Source of the DNA: Clostridium sp. CAG:411
Lineage (GTDB): Bacteria > Bacillota > Clostridia > Lachnospirales > Lachnospiraceae
Length of the DNA: 15,359 nt
Direction of reading: 5' to 3'
Assembly (NCBI GenBank): GCA_000437275.1
Contig: FR899709.1
Coordinates: 3,862-19,220, forward strand
In this document: positions 6,659 through 13,294 of the stretch, piece by piece
Layout: each line of letters starts with the position of its first letter
Numbering within the stretch: position 1 is the stretch's first letter
Notes under the pieces: generated by a model
The model's database searches: none
What the model was told of the DNA's origin: nothing
The model's input: only the letters and a program-made list of their open reading frames with translations
Translations under genes and position numbers: made by a program

Positions 6659-6687
6659 TTGACAAAAAAGCAATGGCGTGATAGTAT
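6659..6687 (+). promoter_or_regulatory. Promoter of the lysine riboswitch-dapA-dapB unit
   Basis: A perfect TTGACA (6659-6664) and a TAGTAT -10 box (6682-6687) are separated by 17 bases. Transcription would begin near 6694, just ahead of the riboswitch aptamer. Confidence 0.8.
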
Positions 6688-6708
6688 AGACGTGTATCAT
6701 AAATATCA

Positions 6709-6870
6709 GTAGAGGTGCGTGTTTTAAGAGTACCTTGCAGGATGCAGCAGGTGCAGGTGAATGCAGGGAAAAGGAGAACATGCCGAAGTTGTAAAGTGCC
6801 TGTCATTTTATAGCTGGGCGTATGCTTAAGAGGCATGCGACTGTCATCGACGAAAGTGATGGAGTGCTAC
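6709..6870 (+). ncRNA. Lysine riboswitch (L box) aptamer
   Basis: The conserved core segments of the lysine riboswitch occur in order: AGAGGTGCG (6711-6719), AAAAGGAGAA (about 6769-6778), GCCGAAG (6782-6788), GCTGGGC (6813-6819), GACTGTCA (6839-6846) and TGGAGTGCTAC (6860-6870). GTAG at 6709-6712 pairs with CTAC at 6867-6870 to close the basal P1 stem. CATC/TGATGG around 6845-6861 closes the last helix. The family binds L-lysine and represses lysine biosynthesis or transport genes when lysine is plentiful, which agrees with the dapA and dapB genes downstream. Confidence 0.94.
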
Positions 6871-6900
6871 GTAAGAGAAAATAGATTCAATAGAATTTCT

Positions 6901-6926
6901 AAGTCGGCACTTTCTGCCGGCTTTTT
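6901..6926 (+). terminator. Riboswitch-controlled intrinsic terminator
   Basis: Arms 6901-6909 (AAGTCGGCA) and 6915-6923 (TGCCGGCTT) pair with one G-U wobble around a five-base loop, followed by TTTTT (6922-6926). It sits 30 bases after the aptamer, the usual position of the expression platform. Lysine binding should favour this terminator and stop transcription before dapA. Confidence 0.9.
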
Positions 6927-7122
6927 CTGCGTGAACGAATATGTTTGTGGAAAGCTGTTTTTTACAGCATAGGTAATAGTTAAGTCATACATTCATAACG
7001 TGTCAGAAGATATAGGGGAATAAAAATTTTTGAATGAACTGTTACGCAAAAAGATTACCACTTTCAGAAAAGATGGATATAATATAATAGAACTGGATTT
7101 ACAGTATAAGGAGGAAAAAACA

Positions 7123-8007
7123 ATGGCATTATTTAAGGGTGCAGGTGTTGCATTAGTTACACCTATGAAGGAAGATTTAAGTGTGGATTATGATAAGCTG
7201 GAAGAATTGGTAGATTTTCATGTGAAAAATGGTACGGACGCAATTATTGTATGTGGAACTACTGGTGAAGCAGCAACCCAGTCTCATGAGGAACATTTAG
7301 ATACTGTAAAGGCATGTGTGGAGTTTGCAAAGAAGCGTATTCCAGTTATTGCAGGAACAGGTTCAAACTGTACAGAGACAGCGATTTATCTTTCAAAAAA
7401 AGCGGAAGAATATGGTGTGGATGGTTTGCTTGTTGTTAGTCCATACTATAATAAAGCAACACAGGCAGGTTTAGTAGGTCATTTTACTGCGGTGGCAAAC
7501 AGCGTAAAGCTTCCAATTATTTTGTATAATGTGCCAAGTAGAACAGGATGCAATATTTTACCTGAAACAGTTGCTACTTTAGTGAAAAATGTGGATAACA
7601 TTGTAGGTATCAAAGAAGCCAGTGGAAATATTTCACAGGTTGCCAAGGTAATGCAACTTACAGATGGAAAGATTGATTTATATTCCGGAAATGATGACCA
7701 GATTGTACCAGTGCTTTCCCTTGGTGGTGTGGGAGTAATTTCTGTATTATCTAATGTAGCTCCAAAGGAGACACACGATATTGTTGCAAAGTATTTAGAC
7801 GGTGATGTAAAGGGCAGTTTGGACTTGCAGTTAAAATATTTACCTTTAATTGATGCATTGTTCTCAGAGGTAAATCCAATCCCAGTGAAAAAAGCAATTA
7901 ATTTAATGGGAATGAACGTTGGAAATCTTCGTATGCCACTTACGGAGATGAGTAAGGGAAAGGCGGCTGTATTAGAGGCAGAGATGAAAAAAGTAGGTCT
8001 TTTATAG
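7123..8007 (+). CDS. dapA: 4-hydroxy-tetrahydrodipicolinate synthase
   Basis: DapA condenses pyruvate with aspartate-semialdehyde, the first committed step to diaminopimelate and lysine. The 294-residue product has the usual family length. ATG 7123 is preferred because AAGGAGG lies eight bases upstream; an in-frame TTG at 7030 would add 31 residues with no family equivalent. Visible motifs are CGTTGEA (44-50), the catalytic-triad Tyr in YNVPSRTG (Y135), R140, and the Schiff-base lysine K164 in GIKEASGN. The fold is a TIM barrel, cytoplasmic and normally tetrameric. It is the first gene after the lysine riboswitch and is followed 53 bases later by dapB, so both are probably controlled by lysine. 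The sequence is complete and ordinary. Confidence 0.97.
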   Translation: MALFKGAGVALVTPMKEDLSVDYDKLEELVDFHVKNGTDAIIVCGTTGEAATQSHEEHLDTVKACVEFAKKRIPVIAGTGSNCTETAIYLSKKAEEYGVDGLLVVSPYYNKATQAGLVGHFTAVANSVKLPIILYNVPSRTGCNILPETVATLVKNVDNIVGIKEASGNISQVAKVMQLTDGKIDLYSGNDDQIVPVLSLGGVGVISVLSNVAPKETHDIVAKYLDGDVKGSLDLQLKYLPLIDALFSEVNPIPVKKAINLMGMNVGNLRMPLTEMSKGKAAVLEAEMKKVGLL

Positions 8008-8060
8008 ATTGTATTTAGAAATTAGATTGCGATAAATAAATTAAAAAAGGAGAACGACAA

Positions 8061-8825
8061 ATGACAAAAATTATTATGCATGGTTGTAACGGTGCTATGG
8101 GGCAGACCATTACTAAAATCGTAAAAGAAGATGCAGATGCAGAAATTGTGGCAGGAATTGATATTGTGGACAATAGAGACAATGGATATCCAGTATTTAC
8201 CAATATAAAAGATTGTAATGTTGAGGCAGATGTTATTATTGATTTTTGTTCTGCAAAAGCTATGGATGCTTTGTTGGATTATTGTGAAGCAAAGAAGATG
8301 CCTGTTGTGGTTTGTACAACAGGTTTGTCAGAGGAGCAGTTGGCAAGAATCCATAAATTGAGTGAGACATCCGCAGTATTAAAGTCTGCAAATATGTCAT
8401 TAGGTATTAATACCTTATTTAAACTTGTACAGGACGCTGCAAAAGTGCTTGCAAATGCAGGCTATGATGTGGAAATTGTAGAGAAACACCATAATCAGAA
8501 ATTGGATGCGCCATCTGGAACTGCATTGGCATTGGCAGATTCTATTAATGAAGCGATGAATGGACAGTATGAATATATTTATGATCGTTCCCAAAGAAGA
8601 GAAAAGAGAGACAAAAAGGAATTGGGAATATCAGCAGTTCGTGGTGGAACGATTGTAGGAGAACATGAAGTTATTTTTGCAGGTACAGATGAAGTAATTG
8701 AATTTAAGCATACAGCATATTCCAAAGCTGTTTTTGCAAAGGGTTCTGTATCGGCAGCTAAGTTTTTAAAAGGAAAAAAAGCTGGAATGTTCGATATGCG
8801 TGATGTAATTGCAGACGCACAATAG
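8061..8825 (+). CDS. dapB: 4-hydroxy-tetrahydrodipicolinate reductase
   Basis: DapB reduces the DapA product to tetrahydrodipicolinate with NAD(P)H. The 254-residue protein starts with the nucleotide-binding loop GCNGAMGQ (8-15). The substrate-binding and catalytic signature EKHHNQKLDAPSGTA spans 141-155, with H143, H144 and K147 the expected key residues. CTTGL (85-89) and the C-terminal GMFDMRDV segment are also typical. AAGGAG lies eight bases before the start. It is 53 bases after dapA with no terminator between, so the two form one lysine-regulated transcript. No clear terminator follows; the next unit begins about 240 bases downstream. Confidence 0.97.
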   Translation: MTKIIMHGCNGAMGQTITKIVKEDADAEIVAGIDIVDNRDNGYPVFTNIKDCNVEADVIIDFCSAKAMDALLDYCEAKKMPVVVCTTGLSEEQLARIHKLSETSAVLKSANMSLGINTLFKLVQDAAKVLANAGYDVEIVEKHHNQKLDAPSGTALALADSINEAMNGQYEYIYDRSQRREKRDKKELGISAVRGGTIVGEHEVIFAGTDEVIEFKHTAYSKAVFAKGSVSAAKFLKGKKAGMFDMRDVIADAQ

Positions 8826-8850
8826 TTACGTGCCAAAATTTGAACGCAAT

Positions 8851-8879
8851 TGCCATTGGTATGCCATTAAATTGCCATT
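8851..8879 (+). repeat. Three TGCCATT repeats at exact 11-bp spacing
   Basis: TGCCATT occurs at 8851-8857, 8862-8868 and 8873-8879, each 11 bases from the next, with a related TGCCAAA at 8831. Copies spaced by about one helical turn lie on one face of the DNA, as in multi-site operators. They stand about 35 bases upstream of the candidate cysC promoter and just after dapB. Confidence 0.6.
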
Positions 8880-8913
8880 AGCTTCTTGTATACTATGCAA
8901 ACATGGAAAATTA

Positions 8914-8942
8914 TTGAAAATATGGTAAGGATTTGTTATAAA
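8914..8942 (+). promoter_or_regulatory. Candidate promoter of the cysC-tagD unit
   Basis: TTGAAA (8914-8919) and TATAAA (8937-8942) are separated by 17 bases. A start near 8949 would leave a leader of about 115 bases before cysC. Confidence 0.45.
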
Positions 8943-9064
8943 TAAATTAGAATCTGTAGCCATTTGACCTACCCACATAGCTTTTGTTTGTTATAAAAAT
9001 ACGACAATGGGATTCGGGGGAAAGGTGCAAAAAAGAGATAGTATAGAAGGGATAGATAGCAAAT

Positions 9065-9685
9065 ATGGACAAGGCAATTAGAGAACAGGAAATGCAAGAC
9101 GCGAAAGAACGAAATCTTGTATGGCAACAGACGAAGGTTACTTATGAACAACATTGTGAACTATTAGGACAAAAAGGGTTAGTTGTATGGTTTACGGGAC
9201 TTTCAGGTGCGGGTAAGTCTACGATTGCAACTGAAGTGGAACGCCTATTATGTGAACAGAAAGTTTCTACTTATATGTTGGATGGAGATAATATTCGTCA
9301 TGGAGTTAATCGGGACTTGGGATTTTCTGATGCAGACCGAAATGAAAATATAAGAAGAATTTCAGAAATTGCAGCTTTGTTTCAGGATGCAGGACTTGTG
9401 ACATTAGTAGCTTTTATTTCTCCGTTTAAGGAAATGCGTGAGTTTGCCCGTGCATGTGCTGGAGTAGAAAATTTTGTCGAAGTATATGTAAAGGCTGATT
9501 TAGAGACTTGTCGTAAGAGAGATCCAAAAGGGCTTTATCAAAAGAAAATTAATAACTTTACAGGCATTGATTCTTCCTATGAAGAACCAGACAATGCAGA
9601 TATTGTGTTAGATACAACCACACTTTCGGTAGAAGAGAGTGCGAAAAAAGTAATTGAGGAAATTCAGAAACGCTTAAAACAATAG
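9065..9685 (+). CDS. cysC: Adenylylsulfate (APS) kinase family protein
   Basis: APS kinase phosphorylates adenosine 5'-phosphosulfate to PAPS, the sulfate donor. This 206-residue protein has the P-loop GLSGAGKST (45-53), the substrate loop LDGDNIRHG (72-80) followed by NRDLGFS and DRNENIRR, FISPF (117-121) with the conserved Ser119, and the lid segment DPKGLYQKK (153-161). An extra N-terminal helix (1-35) is typical of CysC. The ribosome binding site is weak (AAGGGA, twelve bases before ATG 9065); ATG 9092 is a possible alternative. No sulfate adenylyltransferase (cysND or sat) is visible. The neighbour is tagD, and glycosyl- and glycerophosphotransferase genes follow, so it probably serves surface-polymer modification rather than sulfate assimilation. 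A relative in the Campylobacter capsule locus phosphorylates CDP-diphosphoramidate instead, so substrate is open. Confidence 0.9.
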   Translation: MDKAIREQEMQDAKERNLVWQQTKVTYEQHCELLGQKGLVVWFTGLSGAGKSTIATEVERLLCEQKVSTYMLDGDNIRHGVNRDLGFSDADRNENIRRISEIAALFQDAGLVTLVAFISPFKEMREFARACAGVENFVEVYVKADLETCRKRDPKGLYQKKINNFTGIDSSYEEPDNADIVLDTTTLSVEESAKKVIEEIQKRLKQ

Positions 9686-9742
9686 TAGTGATTGAGAAAG
9701 TGCAAGATACATGGCTCAATTGTTACAAGAAAGGATACAGGA

Positions 9743-10138
9743 ATGAAGAAAGTAATCACATACGGAACTTATGATTTGTTACATGTGGGTCATGTAAACT
9801 TGCTTAGACGCGCCAAAGAGTTGGGAGATTATTTGATTGTTGTTTTATCAACGGATGAATTTAATGCGTTGAAGCATAAGACTGCTTACCATAAATACGA
9901 AGATCGCAAGTTAATCTTAGAGGCAATTCGATATGTAGACGAGGTGATTCCAGAGAATAACTGGGAACAAAAAATTTCAGATGTGCAAGATAATGATGTA
10001 GATATTTTTGTCATGGGAGATGACTGGAAAGGTGAATTTGACTTCTTAAAAGATTATTGTGAAGTTGTATATTTACCAAGAACAGAGGGCATTTCAACAA
10101 CAAAAATTAAAACCGATCTTGGTGTAAGTAAGAAATAA
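9743..10138 (+). CDS. tagD: Glycerol-3-phosphate cytidylyltransferase
   Basis: TagD-type enzymes make CDP-glycerol from CTP and glycerol-3-phosphate for teichoic acids and related polymers. With ATG 9743 the protein has 131 residues, the usual family length; the start is supported by AAAGGA seven bases upstream, while the frame upstream (from 9692) looks untranslated. Visible motifs are GTYDLLHVGH with HxGH at 14-17, GDDWKG (92-97), and RTEGISTTKIK (113-123) with the second nucleotide-binding signature. It lies 57 bases after cysC and is followed by a terminator. Its product is the substrate of the glycerophosphotransferase encoded two genes downstream. Confidence 0.95.
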   Translation: MKKVITYGTYDLLHVGHVNLLRRAKELGDYLIVVLSTDEFNALKHKTAYHKYEDRKLILEAIRYVDEVIPENNWEQKISDVQDNDVDIFVMGDDWKGEFDFLKDYCEVVYLPRTEGISTTKIKTDLGVSKK

Positions 10139-10162
10139 AGACAGTGGATTGTTGAATAAAGG

Positions 10163-10197
10163 GAGGTTGAGGTCGTGAGCTTCAACCTCTTTTCTTT
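10163..10197 (+). terminator. Intrinsic terminator after tagD
   Basis: Arms 10163-10173 and 10179-10189 form an 11-bp stem with two wobbles and a five-base loop, followed by TTTTCTTT. It should end the cysC-tagD transcript, or attenuate read-through into the glycosyltransferase pair. Confidence 0.85.
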
Positions 10198-10256
10198 ACG
10201 CGGTAACGAGTCAAAATCTATGCTTGTGTAGGTGTTGGCTACTGTTAGATGATCGA

Positions 10257-10291
10257 AATTTGAAAAGTGTGTTTTTCTTAATTTGAAAAGT
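10257..10291 (+). repeat. Direct repeat AATTTGAAAAGT, two copies
   Basis: The 12-base word occurs at 10257-10268 and 10280-10291, 23 bases apart (about two helical turns), immediately upstream of the glycosyltransferase ribosome binding site. It could be a regulatory site or chance in AT-rich DNA. Confidence 0.4.
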
Positions 10292-10311
10292 AGAAAAGTA
10301 GGAGGTGTGAG

Positions 10312-11289
10312 ATGGTAACGATTGTAATGGCTGTTTATAATGGAGAAAAATATTTAGAAGAACAACTGGAATCCATACGGTTGCAAACTTACAAGGCATG
10401 GAACTTGTTGATTCGGGATGATGGCTCTACCGATCATACAGAAAATATCATAAAAAGATTTGCAGAACGATTGGCAGCAGAAAAAGCAGAGGGAGAAGCG
10501 TTGGATGTTCAAACTGTTCAATATGTAAAAAGTGGTGAGCAGGATAAAAAAGGAGCAAAATACAATTTTTTGGCATTGTTGGAAATGGCAGAGGATTCCT
10601 ACGTGATGTGTTGCGATCAGGATGATGTATGGAAACCAGATAAAATAGAAAAGACATTACAGAGGATGCAGCAGGCAGAGAAGGAAAATGGTACAATACC
10701 TATTCTGGTTCACAGCGATGTGGAAGTAGTGGATGAAAAGAAAAATCAAATTTCGGCTTCGTTTTTTGAAAGTGCAGGATTGAAAAAGCAGTTTACACTA
10801 CCAGAATTGTTGATACAAAATTATGTCACAGGCTGCACAATGATGTTGAATGCACCCGCTTTGGCCTATATGAAGCAGCTTTCACAAGAGCAAAAGGATG
10901 CCTGCCTTATGCATGATTATTGGGTCGCATTGGTGGCACAGACCTTTGGAAAGGTCGTTTTTCTGGATGAAACTACCATGTATTACCGTCAGCATGGAAA
11001 CAATAGTGTAGGGGCAAAATCGACAAAAAGCCCAGCCTATCTTTGGAAACGATTGCGGGCGGGAAAAGGGGACTACCAGAAAAAAATGCAGCAATCCAGA
11101 CAGCAGATGAAAAGTTTTTGCGCTTGTTACGAGGCAGCATTGCAAGATAAAAAGCAACAGTATACTTTATTGCAACAGTATGGAAATCTGGGGGAAAGAG
11201 GAAAAATTTCCAGATTGCAATTTTATAGAAAAAATCATGTCTGGAAAAATGGAGTAATAAGAAAACTCGTGCAGATAATCTGGGGATAA
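10312..11289 (+). CDS. Family 2 glycosyltransferase (rhamnosyltransferase-like)
   Basis: This 325-residue GT-A enzyme should transfer a sugar from a nucleotide donor to a surface glycan on the inner face of the membrane. Visible features are the N-terminal strand VTIVMAVYNGEKYL, DDGSTD (36-41), the metal-binding region CDQDDVW (101-107), VTGCTMM (172-178), HDYW (201-204) supplying the probable catalytic acid, and RQHGNNSVG (226-234). This motif set resembles rhamnosyltransferase-type GT2 proteins, but donor and acceptor cannot be read from sequence. No transmembrane helix is evident. AGGAGGTG precedes the start, and the CDP-glycerol transferase follows 42 bases downstream, so the two are probably co-transcribed and act on the same polymer. 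Confidence 0.92.
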   Translation: MVTIVMAVYNGEKYLEEQLESIRLQTYKAWNLLIRDDGSTDHTENIIKRFAERLAAEKAEGEALDVQTVQYVKSGEQDKKGAKYNFLALLEMAEDSYVMCCDQDDVWKPDKIEKTLQRMQQAEKENGTIPILVHSDVEVVDEKKNQISASFFESAGLKKQFTLPELLIQNYVTGCTMMLNAPALAYMKQLSQEQKDACLMHDYWVALVAQTFGKVVFLDETTMYYRQHGNNSVGAKSTKSPAYLWKRLRAGKGDYQKKMQQSRQQMKSFCACYEAALQDKKQQYTLLQQYGNLGERGKISRLQFYRKNHVWKNGVIRKLVQIIWG

Positions 11290-11331
11290 GACAGGAGTTG
11301 TTTGAAAGAACAACAGATTTTGGAGGTTAAG

Positions 11332-12489
11332 ATGAAAATTTTAAAGACCATTCGTTTGGTTATCAAATATATCGTTATGTATTTGTCTATGCTTATGCCT
11401 CGTTCCAAAAAGATTTGGGTATTTGGCGCATGGTTAGGGGAAAAGTATGCAGATAATACAAAAGCACTTTTTGAACAGGCGCAAAAAAGAAAGGATATCC
11501 ATGCTGTTTGGATTACGAAAAATCCAAGTGTGGTAGAGGAGATTCGAAAATTGGGATATGAGGCATATACTTTTACAAGCGGAAAAGGAATTTGGTATCA
11601 GCTTCGTGCAGGTTATGCCTTTGAAACAAATGGAATCAGCGACTTTAAACATGCCTTTTTAGGAAGGGCAGTGTTTATTAATTTATGGCATGGGGTACCT
11701 CTTAAAAAAGTGGGATATGATGATAAATATGCACATAATTGGGACAGCCCTTATCGAAAATTGAGAGATAAAATTGTAAATGTTCCTTTGGGAAAAGAGT
11801 ATGTAGTTGCGACAAGTGAGACGATTGCCACTATTTATGAGAGTGCTTTTCGACGTCCAAGGAAAAATATACTTTGCTTGGGACAGCCTAGAAATGATAT
11901 TTTTTTTGAAGCGAGGGATAAGCAGTTATTTCCTGATAAAAAGATAATTCTATATGCACCGACACACCGAAAAGAGGGAAAAGAAAAGATGGAATTATCC
12001 AAACGTCTGGATTTTGAAAGAATACAGACGCTTTGTGAAAAGTGGGATTTTTATTTTGTAATAAAAAAGCACTTCTATCATAAAGAAGAAAAAGAAGCGA
12101 TAGAGAAATATAGTCGTATTTTGGATGTATCTAATCAGGTGTATGACACACAGGAACTTTTACTAGAGACCGATATTTTAATTACGGATTATTCTAGTAT
12201 ATATATAGATTTTATGTTGTTAAATCGTCCTATTTTGTTTTATGCATATGATTATGAACAATATTTACAGGAAGATAGACAGATGTATTTTACATATGAT
12301 GAGGTTACACCGGGACCAATCGTTAAGGACGGGGGGCAATTGGTGGATGCGTTGGAAGAGAGTCTTTCGGGAAAACAATTTGATGCACAGAAGCAAAAAG
12401 AAATATTGGAACTGTTTTATTGCGAACAGGGGCGGACTCCAGTTAGCAATACATTGCTAGATCTGGTGCAGTCAGGTAAATTAAAATAG
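11332..12489 (+). CDS. CDP-glycerol glycerophosphotransferase (TagB/TagF family)
   Basis: Members of this family transfer glycerol phosphate from CDP-glycerol to a lipid-linked or glycan acceptor, either once (TagB-like) or repeatedly (TagF-like). The 385-residue protein carries the family landmarks: NLWHGVPLKKVGYD (H120), GQPRND (184-189), YAPTHR (208-213), KKHF (245-248), and ITDYSS (284-289) with the following DFMLLNRPILFY segment. The N-terminal 25 residues are basic and hydrophobic, fitting peripheral membrane attachment. ATG 11332 is preferred since GGAGG lies five bases upstream; the frame extends ten codons to a TTG that lacks a proper site. At this size it is a single-domain enzyme; primer versus polymerase activity is undetermined. 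TagD, encoded nearby, would supply its donor. Confidence 0.94.
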   Translation: MKILKTIRLVIKYIVMYLSMLMPRSKKIWVFGAWLGEKYADNTKALFEQAQKRKDIHAVWITKNPSVVEEIRKLGYEAYTFTSGKGIWYQLRAGYAFETNGISDFKHAFLGRAVFINLWHGVPLKKVGYDDKYAHNWDSPYRKLRDKIVNVPLGKEYVVATSETIATIYESAFRRPRKNILCLGQPRNDIFFEARDKQLFPDKKIILYAPTHRKEGKEKMELSKRLDFERIQTLCEKWDFYFVIKKHFYHKEEKEAIEKYSRILDVSNQVYDTQELLLETDILITDYSSIYIDFMLLNRPILFYAYDYEQYLQEDRQMYFTYDEVTPGPIVKDGGQLVDALEESLSGKQFDAQKQKEILELFYCEQGRTPVSNTLLDLVQSGKLK

Positions 12490-12494
12490 AATAG

Positions 12495-12528
12495 AAAAAG
12501 GCATTGCGCTTTGTGCAATGCCTTTTTT
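12495..12528. terminator. Bidirectional intrinsic terminator
   Basis: GGCATTGC (12500-12507) pairs with GCAATGCC (12515-12522), flanked by AAAAA on the left and TTTTTT on the right. It therefore works on both strands and ends the glycerophosphotransferase transcript and the convergent VTC-domain transcript. Confidence 0.92.
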
Positions 12529-12535
12529 GGCTTTC

Positions 12536-13270
12536 TTATCCAGCTAAAAGAATGTTTTTTTCTTTTGCTTCATTGTTGGTTGCTGCCTCTTGTTGTTGTT
12601 TTTGATAGACGCTGCCATATTTTGAAAAGGAGATATTGTAAATTTCGTATTCGGATAGTAACTTTGTAAACCAAAGAGGAGTAGAGTTTGTAATCTTTAC
12701 TTCCATCAAATAGGTATGATTATCAAAGAGTAATGCGCCATGGCTTCCGTGTTCTAAATGCAGATCCTCCGTTCGGCTTCGGATATTCGTATCAAAGGTA
12801 ACACGAAAATCCGGGTCCTCTTTTCCGAATAGAGCGATTCTCTCATAAGCAAGGCAAAGTTTGGGTGTTAGCTCATAGAGAGATAAAAAGTAATCCATTT
12901 CATTTAAAATCTGGGTGGCATCAAATGGATGTATTCCGTAGTTTAAATAATCGTAGGCAAATTGGAGAGGAAGTTCAATTCGTCGTTTATTTACAATGCC
13001 ATTATATTTTTTCTTTATTTCAAGAAATACAGAATCAAGGAGGCCTGGTGTTCCATAACTTCTCAGACGGAGCTTCTCTTTGTATTTTGGCTTTTCAATA
13101 GAGTGTCTTATCAGTAAATCGTCCTGTGTATCATAATAGATATTATTTATTGTGTGCTTTCCAAATTGATCAATTTCCATATAATACAATAATCGTTCTA
13201 GAAATTGTCTATATTTTTCCTCTGAGAGTTTGTACTTTTTTTCTACACGGTTAAATACTGTTTGTGCCAT
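12536..13270 (-). CDS. VTC-domain polyphosphate polymerase-like protein
   Basis: VTC domains are triphosphate-tunnel enzymes; in yeast Vtc4 the domain makes polyphosphate from ATP. The 244-residue protein consists of this domain alone, with no SPX domain and no membrane helix. Tunnel residues are visible as charged alternations: EKKYKL (10-15), KLRLRSY (66-72), FLEIKKK (82-88), NKRRIEL (94-100), AYERIA (141-146), R156 with D160, LMEVKIT (188-194) and SFSKYGS (214-220). The start is backed by a G-rich site (AGGGGG) seven bases upstream. It lies 24 bases after a secreted beta-helix protein gene, so both share a transcript. Bacterial VTC proteins of this sort often accompany CotH-like or DUF4956 proteins; neither is visible here. 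The product and its role at the surface are unproven. Confidence 0.9.
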   Translation of the reverse strand: MAQTVFNRVEKKYKLSEEKYRQFLERLLYYMEIDQFGKHTINNIYYDTQDDLLIRHSIEKPKYKEKLRLRSYGTPGLLDSVFLEIKKKYNGIVNKRRIELPLQFAYDYLNYGIHPFDATQILNEMDYFLSLYELTPKLCLAYERIALFGKEDPDFRVTFDTNIRSRTEDLHLEHGSHGALLFDNHTYLMEVKITNSTPLWFTKLLSEYEIYNISFSKYGSVYQKQQQEAATNNEAKEKNILLAG

Positions 13271-13294
13271 AATAAAGCCCCCTTGTTTTAAACG

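Larger units (their letters stand above)
6187..7122. other. Long gene-free stretch between divergent blaI and dapA units
   Basis: These 936 bases hold no credible gene; the open frames in it are hydrophobic or Phe-rich readings of AT-rich DNA without ribosome binding sites. In order it carries the blaI promoter region, three successive dyads (6230-6271, 6286-6355, 6377-6419), a featureless AT-rich part (about 6420-6650), the dapA promoter, the lysine riboswitch, its terminator, and about 195 bases of leader before dapA. Confidence 0.7.

Noticed and set aside
6459..6836. Minus-strand 125-codon open frame in the blaI-dapA gap
   Set aside because: It overlaps the dapA promoter and the lysine riboswitch on the opposite strand, has no ribosome binding site, and shows a Phe/Ser/Leu-rich composition expected by chance.
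7030..7122. 31-residue N-terminal extension of DapA
   Set aside because: It begins at TTG without a binding site, while ATG 7123 has AAGGAGG at good spacing and gives the normal DapA length.
8851..8879. CRISPR array or iteron origin
   Set aside because: Three 7-base words with 4-base gaps are far too short for CRISPR, and no replication gene is nearby.
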